A stretch of 9,727 bases of DNA from Methanobrevibacter sp. (GCA_017646885.1 JAGCLR010000170.1:1-9727), one strand, 5' to 3'; shown: positions 1 to 8,242, counted from the first letter of the stretch. The notes: generated by a model not told the origin, from the sequence alone. Numbers and translations: made by a program.

Positions 1-3000
1 ATATTACTTTTGTAACTCGATATAGCAATAGTGGCAATCCTTTTGTAAAATACCAGTACGAAAATGGTGTAATGATTGGTCAAGTGCCTATTACAAAAGT
101 CGAAAATGTAACTAAACAGGCAACTACACCTGTAGAAGAAAAAGATGCTATTAAGGACCCTGACGAAGTTAAAGAAACTACTGTAAAGGTAAAAAAAGAA
201 AAGACTAAGAAAAATCCTCGTGGTGCAGGAAGAAAAAGTAACGAACAAAAAAGACAAGAAGCATTAGAAAATACAGAAGGAAAAGACTTATCTTCTAACG
301 TAAATAATACTATAGAAGAAAATAGTGGTCTTGGCATGGTTGATTTCTTGATGACAGAGATTGGTAATATGCCTGATGTGGTAAAAGACATAGCAGAACC
401 AATGCTTGACGATTTTGACGAAAATACATCATACGAACATGCTTATAAACTATTCACCGATGTAGAGAATGAATTAATTAAACAAGGCGTAAATGCAACT
501 AAATTTCATGATTTAGCAGAGATGTATATTTACAGACCTTGTGAGGTTACAGATGAAACAATAAAAGAGAAATATCCTTTATTGGAACAAACTCAAACTC
601 AACAAGAAGAGAATACAAAGGTAATCGAAGAAGAGGATGTGGAAGAAGTTGGTGAGAACTCTGTAGCATACACACAAGAATACATTGATTCTATTCCACT
701 TGAAGAGTTTACTTATTATGAGAAATTTGACTATCAAGACAAAAAGAATGGTATTCCTAAAAAAGGTATAGCTATTGTTAAACCATTAGACGACAGATAT
801 TATGCTGCTGTATTTTCTGTAAACGGAAAGAAAGTTCGCAGTATCATAGATAGTAATAAAGTTGAAATATCACCAATAGAAGGTATTATTGTTTATCCAA
901 AAGGAGAAAATGGCGAGGCTGACTTTAGTAAACCTTACCTTGCAATGACAGATGGAGAATTAACAACTCGTGATACTGTTAATCTTAAATCTTTATTTGA
1001 TGGCGAAGGTGATTCTAAAAGAAGTCAATTTGCCACTACTCTATTCTTGTCTAATGGCAATCGATTGGTTAAGACAGATTCTGAAATAAAAGAAGAGAAA
1101 AAGAATAATGCTGTTAAAAATTTTGAAAAGATAGAAGGTTCAAACGAATCTAAATTCAAAACAAAAGTAGCACAATATCTTGATATTATTGAAGAAGGTC
1201 TAAGGATTAATGAAAACTCACACGCAGACTTGTTGTCAAAGCTTAATGAGTTTATAGGTCGTATAAACACATTAGCAGAGGGTGTTGGATTTATTAAAAT
1301 TAAACCACTCAAAACAGGAAGTTCAAGAGCAGAATTGGAAAGCTACATAAAAGCCATTCGTAATTTTATCGAAAATCCAACAGGAGATGTATCTACTATA
1401 GTTAATGATATCGTTTCTCGTCACAATTTGAGTAATATTACAGAAAGTGAAGAGTTTAGTGATGTAGTCAAAAATCAAGCAAGTCTATCTCCAGCCTTAA
1501 AGAAAAAAGTTAAAGCAGAGGTAGCTGAACTCAAAGAACAAGAAAAAGATATTGTTGCTCAAATAACAGAGAAAAACAGAAAAGGGTCATTAAGTGCTGT
1601 TGAGAGAATAGAACTAAAGAAACTCAAAGATAAAAAGGCTGAAATTTCTAAAGAACGCAAAGAGAAAGAGGCTTCTTTGGAAGGTAACTTCAATAAAGTT
1701 ATTGACTATGTCAACGAACAAATCAATCGTGTTAATGCTGAATTTAAGTTATTCGGAATAACTCCTATTAAAAAAATAGAATCAACAAAAGCAAATCCTA
1801 TCAAAGATATAAAAGAATTGAAAGGTGTGCTTGATGAAGCATTATCGGCAGAACGAAAAGTAGAAGCAACAACAAAAGAATATGATTCTAAAGAAGAGGC
1901 TATTAAACAACTCATGAAGGAGTATGAAGTTGATGAGGCTACTGCAAATGACATCTACGATTTAAGAGAAAAGAACGGAACACTTGAAGTGAGAAAAGCA
2001 ATACCATCAGCAATAGCTGATGTATATGCGAATGAATATTGGTATTCAGGTGCAAGAAAACGATTTGAGCAATCATTGGATGTGTTGTTTGCTGGTGGAG
2101 TAAGAGTAGTAAGTCAAGAGGCTATTGATAAAATTCTCAACCTCAACAAGCCTATTGCAGTAACACAAAAGAATGTAGATATACTTAAACAATGGATTGG
2201 TGGTATAGATATAGAAGTAGTAAAACCTGACCATAAAGATAGAGCTTTGTATGATGGAGCTTTTGGATGGTATGATTTGGCTATTAAGAGAGTTGTTGTT
2301 GTTGAAGGCGCACCTATATCAGTAGTATTACACGAAGTTGGTTGGCATGCTACATTAGATTGGGCTAAAACCAACGATACGAAAATGTATGAAAAGATGC
2401 TACAAATTGCGTCTGAGGCTCCAGCTGATATAAGATTTGATATTGTAAGCAAGTATGGAGAGTTGAGCGAAGAAGCATTCTTGGATGAGTTAGGAGCTGA
2501 GATGTTTACTCGTGCAGCGCAAAAGAAATTGTATGAATATATAACTACACAAGAAGCACGCAGATGGTGGCAAAAGATGTTCGATGCTTTCGATAATGTA
2601 TTCAAAAAAGCAAGATTAAAATTATTCCGCCAACCAATCAAATCAAAGAAAATTGATTTTGAAGCGATGGGAAAAATGAACTCTGTTGATTTCTTGAATA
2701 CTCTTGCCGATACAATGATTAAAGGAGAAGTGTTAGGCAAATGGAGTGAAAAAGATAAGATAGATGCTGTAAGAGCTGATAAGGGAATTAGATGGAATAA
2801 AGAAGAAGACTATAAAGCTATCAAGGAAAAGAACTACGAATTAGTAAAAGAATGGGCTAAAAATAACGAAAGCACCACACAAGGTGATGCTTCCGAGGCT
2901 CGACTGCCAAATGATAACATTCCGTCAGTGCCCACTTCAAGTGCAAAGTTACAACAAAATATTGAAATAACAAATAATTTGAATAAAATTATTTCAGATA

Positions 3001-6000
3001 TAAATAATGGTCGTTCTATTGGTATACATGAATTATTATTTGAAATCTCAAAATCATTTGGTGTAAATGTTAATTCATTAGAAAAATCAAAATATATAAA
3101 ATTACCGAATGGATTACATTTAAGAATATCTGACCATTATAGTAATACTATGTATTTCAATTATTATAAACACAATACAGATAATTATGGGTTAGTTATA
3201 AAACAAAGTAATGCTAAGTTTAGAGATAATGATAATGTCGATTATTGGGAATTTGCATACTATCCTGATTTATTAAACAAAGAAAGACAAATAGAAATTA
3301 TTCGTGGTTTAATTGAGTTTGTTAATAATGGCAATTTCTCTGCGCTACCAGCACCAGACAAAATGAATGGTTCGGGTAAATATAAAGAAGTATCTGATAA
3401 ATATAATCAAGACAATAAAAAAGATACCAATATCCGCCAAATGCGTGCATACCACGGTTCAGGCGCAGACTTTGATAGATTTAACCATTCATTTATGGGA
3501 ACAGGGGAAGGTGCACAGGCTTATGGTTGGGGTACTTACGTAACAGAGGTTGATGGTATTGCGGAAATGTATGCAGACAGATATAGTACTAATGATGTTG
3601 ATAAATTCATAGGCATTAAAATTAATGGCGTTGAAGTTGATTTAGATGAAACATTGAAAGATTTATTAAGTAATGTAAATGGAAAAATTAGAGCTAGATA
3701 TATTTATGATAATAATTTAGATTACTTTTATACTTATTTAGATGACATATCAAATAGTATATCATCTTTTTCTGAATTATCTGATAGTTATTTTGAAGAA
3801 GCAAAGAAGGAAACCAATGTTAATAAAAAAAATGAATTAAATGAAGAGGCAAGATTTTGGTTAAGTCAAGCAGAAGAACTCAAAAAACAGCTAAATGAAC
3901 TAAATAGTATCGATGCGAAAGAAATAGAGTTCATTGAAAACAAAAATTACGTTTCAAAAGGCAGAAATCTCTATACAGTTGAAATCCCTGACGATAATGG
4001 AAGTAACTACTTAGATTATACTCGCAAAGTACCACACAAAGAACTTGATAGAATTAAAGAAGAATTATTAAATGAAGGTCCATCTGTTCAACATAGAATT
4101 ATAGATTTGAGCGATAATTCTTCTGATTATGACTTCAACTATAAATCAGCACTTGACGAGTTAATTGAAAATGGTTTTACAGGAAATGATTTATATGCAG
4201 AGCTTGAAGAGATTTTAGGTTCAGATAGAAAGGCAAGTGAGTTTTTGCATCGAATTGGATATGTTGGAATTAAATACCCAGCAGAATATCAATCTGGTGG
4301 TCGTTCTGATAATGCTAAAAACTATGTTATCTTTGATGCAAATGACATCAAAATTGTAGACCATGTCCGCTATATGGCATCTGGCTCAAACATCTATGGT
4401 GTACAACAAGGTGACGAATTGTTTGTTAATATTACTCCTGAACAGAAGATTGGAGATTGTGCAGACCTTTGGTTAGAGCAACTCCGACAATCAAATCCAA
4501 GAGCATACGAGTTGATATTTGGTAAAGGAGAAAACCCTAATCTTATGTCGGACCTTATGGCTATCGTAAGAGATAAACTCAAAGGATTGGTAGATGCAGA
4601 GGAAATAGACTTATCGGATGAAGTATTGAGAGAGATGACATTTGAAGAGTTTATGACTTTTGCTGATGCCCTTGAAAATCTTAACATGCAAAATGTGTCA
4701 AAGAGCATTACACGAGTTCAAGAAAGTATGGAGAAATTTGAAGCCATGTTAAGTGCAGAAAGTCCTACAAGTGATAAAGTAAAAGAAGCTCTTGAAAGAT
4801 GGTGGACTGCAGCAATGGATGATGGTTTGCCTATTACAAGAATGTTGCAAGGTCTAAATGCACATCTTATCAAAGAAGGATTACCTAAATTGGATAGCAG
4901 ATACGACATTGCAAACTTACGTAATCTTGCGCAATCAAAATCAAAATTCTTTATTGAGAAGTTTAGAGATAGAGGCGAGTTTGCTGACTTTGTAGAACAA
5001 GCAAAAGCACTTGATGCTATAATAGAGAACAATGAAGCATTAAAAGATTTAGCAGATAAATTAGCCCTTGATAGAGTAAACAGTGATAAAGAAGCATTGC
5101 ATTCATTAGTTGAGGTCTATATGCTTGCAAAAGATAATATCGAGAGAAGAAATATGGATTTACCTTGCACAAGCAATGATGCATGGTTGGAATCTACAGG
5201 TATGGCAGATGTTGAGTTTGTTGAAATATTTGAGGCGGAATTTACAACAAAACAATTAGCTGATTTTTGGAGAGCAAAAAATAAAGCTACAAATGTTTCT
5301 CTTGACTTCTTACTTGATTATGGCATATTAACACAAGAGCAATACGATAAATTCAAGGAAAGACAATACTATGTTCCACAACGTGGTTTTGATAATCTTG
5401 AACTTGAAGAAGATAAGAATATTCCAAGAAACACAAGTGTTCCTAATCCTAAATCGGTTCAAGCATTATATAAAGCAGGAGGTCGTGATACAATGGCAAC
5501 AAGCCCTATTGCACAAATACTTTTGATTACAGACAATGCTATTAGAACATCATTAAACAATGAATATCGTAAAGCAATGTTGGATTTAGTAAGAATGTAC
5601 CCTGCTTATTTTATTGACGAAGCAACAGGAAAATCTATGGTTGATTATAGTAGTGCATGGGAAGAAGTTACCTTTGATGAGAATGGTAATAAAGAAATAA
5701 ATTATGTAGCTTTTAGAGATGAGGAATTAGTAAAAGAAGACAAAGAGGCAGAGCATAACATATCTGTGATGGAGGAAAAGATTAAAGAATTAAATATGGA
5801 AATGGGTAAAGAAAAAAGAAAGAAAAACCCAGACACAGATTTAATCAAATCTTTAGAAGAGGAAGTTAAAAAACTCAAAGAAGGTATTGTTTATGCTAAC
5901 GACCATATGCATTATCGTAGAGTGTATGACGAAAAGAAAGGAGAAGAAGATAAAGCGCATCAGGTATTTGTCAAAGATAATGGTGGAGATTATGTGCTTA

Positions 6001-7997
6001 CTTTTGATGACAAACGTATTGCGAACGCATTGAACAATTTACATTTTGACCAAGCTGGAGCAGTTGAGTTTATCAAAAAAATGAATAGATATACATCAAA
6101 TATCTATACAACATACAAACCTGCGTTTGGTTTCAAGAACTTGGCACGAGATATTATGCAGATAATTCTAAATGGTTTTTCTCAATACGGATGGAAATTC
6201 CTCGGTCATGCTTCTAAAAATGTATTAACCTGTTTTCCTAAAGGTATTGTTAATATTGCATCTTACTTGAATAGAGGTAATATTAAATTCGATGAGGACT
6301 TTGAGGAATTTTTGTCAAGTGGTGCAATGACTGGATATGTATATAGTATGTCACTTGAAGACTACAGAAATAATGTCAAATCAATTCTTCAAGGAGATTA
6401 CTATGAAGGCGGAGAATTAACCAAGAAAGGTTGGGAGAAAATGAAAGATACATTGAAATTCATTACTGAGTTCTCTGAATTGTATGTAAGATATGTTGCA
6501 TTTAGAACAGGTCGTGACCTTGGTTATTCTCAACATCAATCTGCTGTAATGGCTAAAAATCTTGGAGTAAACTTTGATAAGAGAGGAAGCGGATTTGGTA
6601 AAGGCTCTGGATATAAAATAGGCAAATCTACAGGAAATGACAATGCAGTAATATGGCAATTGATTGATGTGGTAAATAACAATATGTCATTCTCTCGTGC
6701 ATCTATGCGTGGTATGGCTTCATTATATGAACCACTATTTCTTGGAGATAAAAAGACAAGGAAAAACACAAGATGGATGCTTGGTGGTATAGCGATATTT
6801 GGCGTATTTGAAGGATTACTCTATACGTTTAGTAGTGATGATGACGAAGACAAAGATAGACTTATCAGAGAAAAAGTTGGAGCTTGGGATAGACATAGTA
6901 ATACTATGTGGTGGGTTGATGATACAACTTGGTATGGTAAGATTGGAAAGAACTTTGGTTCCATCACACAAAACTTTATCCCATTCTATACATTTGGTTT
7001 CGAGTTAGTACGAATGATTGATAATATGTATTTCAATAAAGCATATAAAATGAGTTTGGATGATGCTGCATTGAACTTTGGTTATCATGTTTATTCAGAA
7101 ATGATTAACTATGCTTTGCCTATACCACCAACAATAACTGAACTTACCAAAACAGGTATTGAAGCAATTGCAACTTTAGATTGGAAAAATGATTATAAAA
7201 AGATAAGGCAATTAGCTCCAATAGTAGTACCAACATTTGCAAAACCAATAGCAGAGCTTGGATTTAATGTTGATTATTTAGGCAATAAAATTTATTATCC
7301 ATTGCGTAAAGATAAAGCAAATTCTGAATACTCTAACTTTAATTATAGTTTCTTATGGGAAGATGAGTATGGTAGACATAATAAATATATACTCAAAGAT
7401 GGAGATATTAAATTGCAATATAACCACGAATATAATGTCATAATCGCAAATCATTTATTTGATTCATATCTACCAAAACCAGTTGTTGATGCAAAAGAAA
7501 TGTTATTAGACAAATTCAGTGAAGCTAATGGTGTAGTGATTGAAAAGCCTGAAAGCAGAGATGCTAAATATGATTCACAGGTAAGAAAGGCTGCTTACAG
7601 ATATGCAAGAGAGGTTGTGAAGATTATGGAAGATTTAACCAAGGATAGCAAAGACGCAATGAATAACCGTGATGTCAACATTCGCTATATAGCAAACGAA
7701 CTCAAAAATTTATACGGAAGTGAAATTGTTGAAATATACATCAAAGCAAAAGAAGCTGTAGAATTTTACGAAACATCAGATATTGATAAGTACAAACGAG
7801 ATTACTTTGCTAAAAATCAAAGAATGGTTACTGACGAAGAGGTAAGACGTCACTTCAATTTAAGTGAAGAATACTTAAAGCACAATCAAGATAAGGCAGT
7901 CGATAATGCAAAAGATGTTTATATGCAACTTTTAGAATATCAAGGTAACTACGATAAATTAGGCTGGAGAGTAAAAAACAATGTACGAGTTCAATAA
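1..7997 (+). CDS. Phage-type large polyvalent protein (metallopeptidase, ADP-ribosyltransferase and LPD38-like modules), 5' partial
   Basis: This is a single open frame of 2641 residues from the ATG at 72. The same frame is open back to base 3 (23 more codons, no stop), and no ribosome binding site precedes the ATG, so the true start probably lies left of the window. Numbering below is from the ATG. Residues 37-75 are Lys/Glu-rich with a basic NPRGAGRKS motif (48-56). Residues 470-565 are coiled-coil-like. About 643-865 is a metallopeptidase-like module, 960-1095 an AT-rich inserted domain, and 1124-1435 an ART-PolyVal-like ADP-ribosyltransferase. Residues 1440-1860 are helical and end in a YYVPQRGF motif (1766-1773) common in polyvalent proteins. 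Residues 1885-1945 are coiled-coil-like, and 2010-2415 is LPD38-like. Family knowledge: such proteins occur in phages and other mobile elements and probably enter the host cell with the DNA. The gene is last in its block and is followed by a terminator. No individual target can be named. Confidence 0.85.
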   Translation, partial: ITFVTRYSNSGNPFVKYQYENGVMIGQVPITKVENVTKQATTPVEEKDAIKDPDEVKETTVKVKKEKTKKNPRGAGRKSNEQKRQEALENTEGKDLSSNVNNTIEENSGLGMVDFLMTEIGNMPDVVKDIAEPMLDDFDENTSYEHAYKLFTDVENELIKQGVNATKFHDLAEMYIYRPCEVTDETIKEKYPLLEQTQTQQEENTKVIEEEDVEEVGENSVAYTQEYIDSIPLEEFTYYEKFDYQDKKNGIPKKGIAIVKPLDDRYYAAVFSVNGKKVRSIIDSNKVEISPIEGIIVYPKGENGEADFSKPYLAMTDGELTTRDTVNLKSLFDGEGDSKRSQFATTLFLSNGNRLVKTDSEIKEEKKNNAVKNFEKIEGSNESKFKTKVAQYLDIIEEGLRINENSHADLLSKLNEFIGRINTLAEGVGFIKIKPLKTGSSRAELESYIKAIRNFIENPTGDVSTIVNDIVSRHNLSNITESEEFSDVVKNQASLSPALKKKVKAEVAELKEQEKDIVAQITEKNRKGSLSAVERIELKKLKDKKAEISKERKEKEASLEGNFNKVIDYVNEQINRVNAEFKLFGITPIKKIESTKANPIKDIKELKGVLDEALSAERKVEATTKEYDSKEEAIKQLMKEYEVDEATANDIYDLREKNGTLEVRKAIPSAIADVYANEYWYSGARKRFEQSLDVLFAGGVRVVSQEAIDKILNLNKPIAVTQKNVDILKQWIGGIDIEVVKPDHKDRALYDGAFGWYDLAIKRVVVVEGAPISVVLHEVGWHATLDWAKTNDTKMYEKMLQIASEAPADIRFDIVSKYGELSEEAFLDELGAEMFTRAAQKKLYEYITTQEARRWWQKMFDAFDNVFKKARLKLFRQPIKSKKIDFEAMGKMNSVDFLNTLADTMIKGEVLGKWSEKDKIDAVRADKGIRWNKEEDYKAIKEKNYELVKEWAKNNESTTQGDASEARLPNDNIPSVPTSSAKLQQNIEITNNLNKIISDINNGRSIGIHELLFEISKSFGVNVNSLEKSKYIKLPNGLHLRISDHYSNTMYFNYYKHNTDNYGLVIKQSNAKFRDNDNVDYWEFAYYPDLLNKERQIEIIRGLIEFVNNGNFSALPAPDKMNGSGKYKEVSDKYNQDNKKDTNIRQMRAYHGSGADFDRFNHSFMGTGEGAQAYGWGTYVTEVDGIAEMYADRYSTNDVDKFIGIKINGVEVDLDETLKDLLSNVNGKIRARYIYDNNLDYFYTYLDDISNSISSFSELSDSYFEEAKKETNVNKKNELNEEARFWLSQAEELKKQLNELNSIDAKEIEFIENKNYVSKGRNLYTVEIPDDNGSNYLDYTRKVPHKELDRIKEELLNEGPSVQHRIIDLSDNSSDYDFNYKSALDELIENGFTGNDLYAELEEILGSDRKASEFLHRIGYVGIKYPAEYQSGGRSDNAKNYVIFDANDIKIVDHVRYMASGSNIYGVQQGDELFVNITPEQKIGDCADLWLEQLRQSNPRAYELIFGKGENPNLMSDLMAIVRDKLKGLVDAEEIDLSDEVLREMTFEEFMTFADALENLNMQNVSKSITRVQESMEKFEAMLSAESPTSDKVKEALERWWTAAMDDGLPITRMLQGLNAHLIKEGLPKLDSRYDIANLRNLAQSKSKFFIEKFRDRGEFADFVEQAKALDAIIENNEALKDLADKLALDRVNSDKEALHSLVEVYMLAKDNIERRNMDLPCTSNDAWLESTGMADVEFVEIFEAEFTTKQLADFWRAKNKATNVSLDFLLDYGILTQEQYDKFKERQYYVPQRGFDNLELEEDKNIPRNTSVPNPKSVQALYKAGGRDTMATSPIAQILLITDNAIRTSLNNEYRKAMLDLVRMYPAYFIDEATGKSMVDYSSAWEEVTFDENGNKEINYVAFRDEELVKEDKEAEHNISVMEEKIKELNMEMGKEKRKKNPDTDLIKSLEEEVKKLKEGIVYANDHMHYRRVYDEKKGEEDKAHQVFVKDNGGDYVLTFDDKRIANALNNLHFDQAGAVEFIKKMNRYTSNIYTTYKPAFGFKNLARDIMQIILNGFSQYGWKFLGHASKNVLTCFPKGIVNIASYLNRGNIKFDEDFEEFLSSGAMTGYVYSMSLEDYRNNVKSILQGDYYEGGELTKKGWEKMKDTLKFITEFSELYVRYVAFRTGRDLGYSQHQSAVMAKNLGVNFDKRGSGFGKGSGYKIGKSTGNDNAVIWQLIDVVNNNMSFSRASMRGMASLYEPLFLGDKKTRKNTRWMLGGIAIFGVFEGLLYTFSSDDDEDKDRLIREKVGAWDRHSNTMWWVDDTTWYGKIGKNFGSITQNFIPFYTFGFELVRMIDNMYFNKAYKMSLDDAALNFGYHVYSEMINYALPIPPTITELTKTGIEAIATLDWKNDYKKIRQLAPIVVPTFAKPIAELGFNVDYLGNKIYYPLRKDKANSEYSNFNYSFLWEDEYGRHNKYILKDGDIKLQYNHEYNVIIANHLFDSYLPKPVVDAKEMLLDKFSEANGVVIEKPESRDAKYDSQVRKAAYRYAREVVKIMEDLTKDSKDAMNNRDVNIRYIANELKNLYGSEIVEIYIKAKEAVEFYETSDIDKYKRDYFAKNQRMVTDEEVRRHFNLSEEYLKHNQDKAVDNAKDVYMQLLEYQGNYDKLGWRVKNNVRVQ
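1998..2666 (+). other. Metallopeptidase-like module of the polyvalent protein
   Basis: This covers residues about 643-865. The core motif is HEVGWHA at 754-760, with H754, E755 and H759. The spacing is HExxxH rather than the usual zincin HExxH, but it matches the HEAVGH-type motif I know from phage polyvalent proteins. It follows a beta-like stretch (AIKRVVVVEGAPISVVL), as in that group. A downstream helix, EEAFLDELGAEMF (800-812), offers E806 or E810 as a third zinc ligand. The module would cut proteins, but whether its target is the polyvalent protein itself or a host protein is unknown. Confidence 0.6.
2934..3420 (+). other. AT-rich inserted domain within the polyvalent gene
   Basis: Bases 3001-3240 have about 22% G+C by my count, against about 50% in 2881-2940 and 47% in 3421-3540. 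The encoded residues 960-1095 include SKYIKLPNGLHLRISDHYS and NYGLVIKQ. They are flanked by Pro/Ser-rich linkers, PNDNIPSVPTSSAKLQQ on the left and SALPAPDKMNGSGKYK on the right. The segment looks like a separately acquired module. I do not recognise a function. Confidence 0.55.
3441..4376 (+). other. ADP-ribosyltransferase module (ART-PolyVal-like)
   Basis: This covers residues about 1124-1435. It opens with AYHGSGADFDRF (H1128, G1129 and S1130 form the NAD-binding start), followed by GTGEGAQAYGWGTYV (1143-1157). After an AT-rich insert of about 130 residues it resumes with LYTVEIPDDNGSNYLDY. It then has the ELEEILGSDRKASEFLHRIGY and GIKYPAEYQSGGRSDNAKNY segments and closes with NYVIFDANDIKIVDHVRYM (1417-1435). 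I recognise this order as the ADP-ribosyltransferase domain of phage polyvalent proteins, which transfers ADP-ribose from NAD+ to a target. The third catalytic acidic residue is not certain; D1422 sits near the expected place. Confidence 0.8.
6099..7316 (+). other. LPD38-like region with hydrophobic helix
   Basis: This covers residues about 2010-2415. Landmarks typical of the polyvalent-associated LPD38 region are, in order: YKPAFGFKNLARDIMQ (2015 on), an RTGRDLGYSQHQSAVMAKN helix (2145-2163), the GVNFDKRGSG motif (2165-2174), and a PTFAKPIAELGFN...GNKIYYPL stretch (2387-2410). A hydrophobic segment, LGGIAIFGVFEGLLYTF (2237-2253), is followed by an acidic run (SSDDDEDKD) and could be a membrane helix. 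Family knowledge gives no firm molecular function. A role in crossing or contacting a membrane is inference. Confidence 0.65.
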
Positions 7998-8002
7998 GTT
8001 AC

Positions 8003-8030
8003 GAGGGAGATTAATTCTCCCTCTTTTTTT
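8003..8030 (+). terminator. Intrinsic terminator of the polyvalent gene
   Basis: A perfect 8-bp stem, GAGGGAGA (8003-8010) with TCTCCCTC (8016-8023), closes a 5-base loop and is followed by seven T (8024-8030). It begins five bases after the TAA stop at 7995-7997. It ends the transcript of the polyvalent gene and supports that gene being the last of its unit. Confidence 0.9.
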
Positions 8031-8038
8031 ATGTATCT

Positions 8039-8071
8039 CTTGCAAATTTACTCAAAAATGAGTAACTTTGC
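8039..8071 (+). promoter_or_regulatory. Bacteroidetes-type promoter overlapped by a 30-base inverted repeat
   Basis: TAACTTTG (8063-8070) matches the Bacteroidetes -7 box TAnnTTTG. CTTG (8039-8042), 20 bases upstream, is a near match to the -33 TTTG box. The same bases form an inverted repeat. GCAAA-T-TTACTCA (8042-8054) pairs with TGAGTAA-C-TTTGC (8059-8071) around AAAA, 12 of 13 positions matching. The dyad covers the whole core promoter, which suggests a repressor or regulator binding here. Transcription would start near 8075-8078 and run right, but no good gene follows. Confidence 0.55.
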
Positions 8072-8085
8072 ATCGTGAAATATTC

Positions 8086-8110
8086 CGTAAAACACAAACT
8101 AAGTTTTACG
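8086..8110. repeat. 8-bp inverted repeat just downstream of the promoter
   Basis: CGTAAAAC (8086-8093) and GTTTTACG (8103-8110) are perfect inverted copies around a 9-base spacer. AGTTTTAC is repeated directly at 8102-8109 and 8113-8120. In RNA from the upstream promoter this would be a hairpin near the 5' end. It could instead be a second protein-binding dyad. There is no strong T run, so it is a poor terminator. Confidence 0.45.
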
Positions 8111-8152
8111 ATAGTTTTACTAAATCAAAACAACACACTTATATCTAACTAA

Positions 8153-8185
8153 TTTTCAAGCCAATATAACAAATTAGTATATTTG
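8153..8185 (+). promoter_or_regulatory. Possible second Bacteroidetes-type promoter
   Basis: TATATTTG (8178-8185) fits the -7 consensus TAnnTTTG exactly. The upstream partner is weak: TTTTC (8153-8157) lies 20 bases before it where TTTG is expected. Transcription would begin near 8191 and immediately enter the perfect hairpin at 8217-8240. No convincing gene follows, so this may be chance in AT-rich DNA. Confidence 0.3.
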
Positions 8186-8211
8186 CACCGAAAATATGTC
8201 TATTTTTTTAG

Positions 8212-8240
8212 AAAAAAGAGACGCAATGTATTGCGTCTCT
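8212..8240 (-). terminator. Perfect 11-bp palindrome, terminator-like on the minus strand
   Basis: AGAGACGCAAT (8217-8227) and ATTGCGTCTCT (8230-8240) are perfect inverted copies separated by GT. Read on the minus strand, the hairpin is followed by a run of six T (complement of 8212-8217, the first base being in the stem), the form of an intrinsic terminator. It would back up the terminator at 8512-8538 or stop other leftward transcripts. GAGACG...CGTCTC palindromes of this style also look like interspersed repeat elements, so a dispersed repeat is an equal alternative. Confidence 0.5.
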
Positions 8241-8242
8241 AC

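Noticed and set aside
2114..2740. 208-codon open frame on the minus strand
   Set aside because: It lies wholly opposite the metallopeptidase module, whose plus-strand frame has recognisable motifs. The minus product has no domain and is Ser/Asn/Ile-rich, as expected from the complement of an A-rich gene.
6799..7008. 69-codon open frame inside the polyvalent gene
   Set aside because: It overlaps the LPD38-like region in another frame, has no ribosome binding site, and its sequence is not protein-like.
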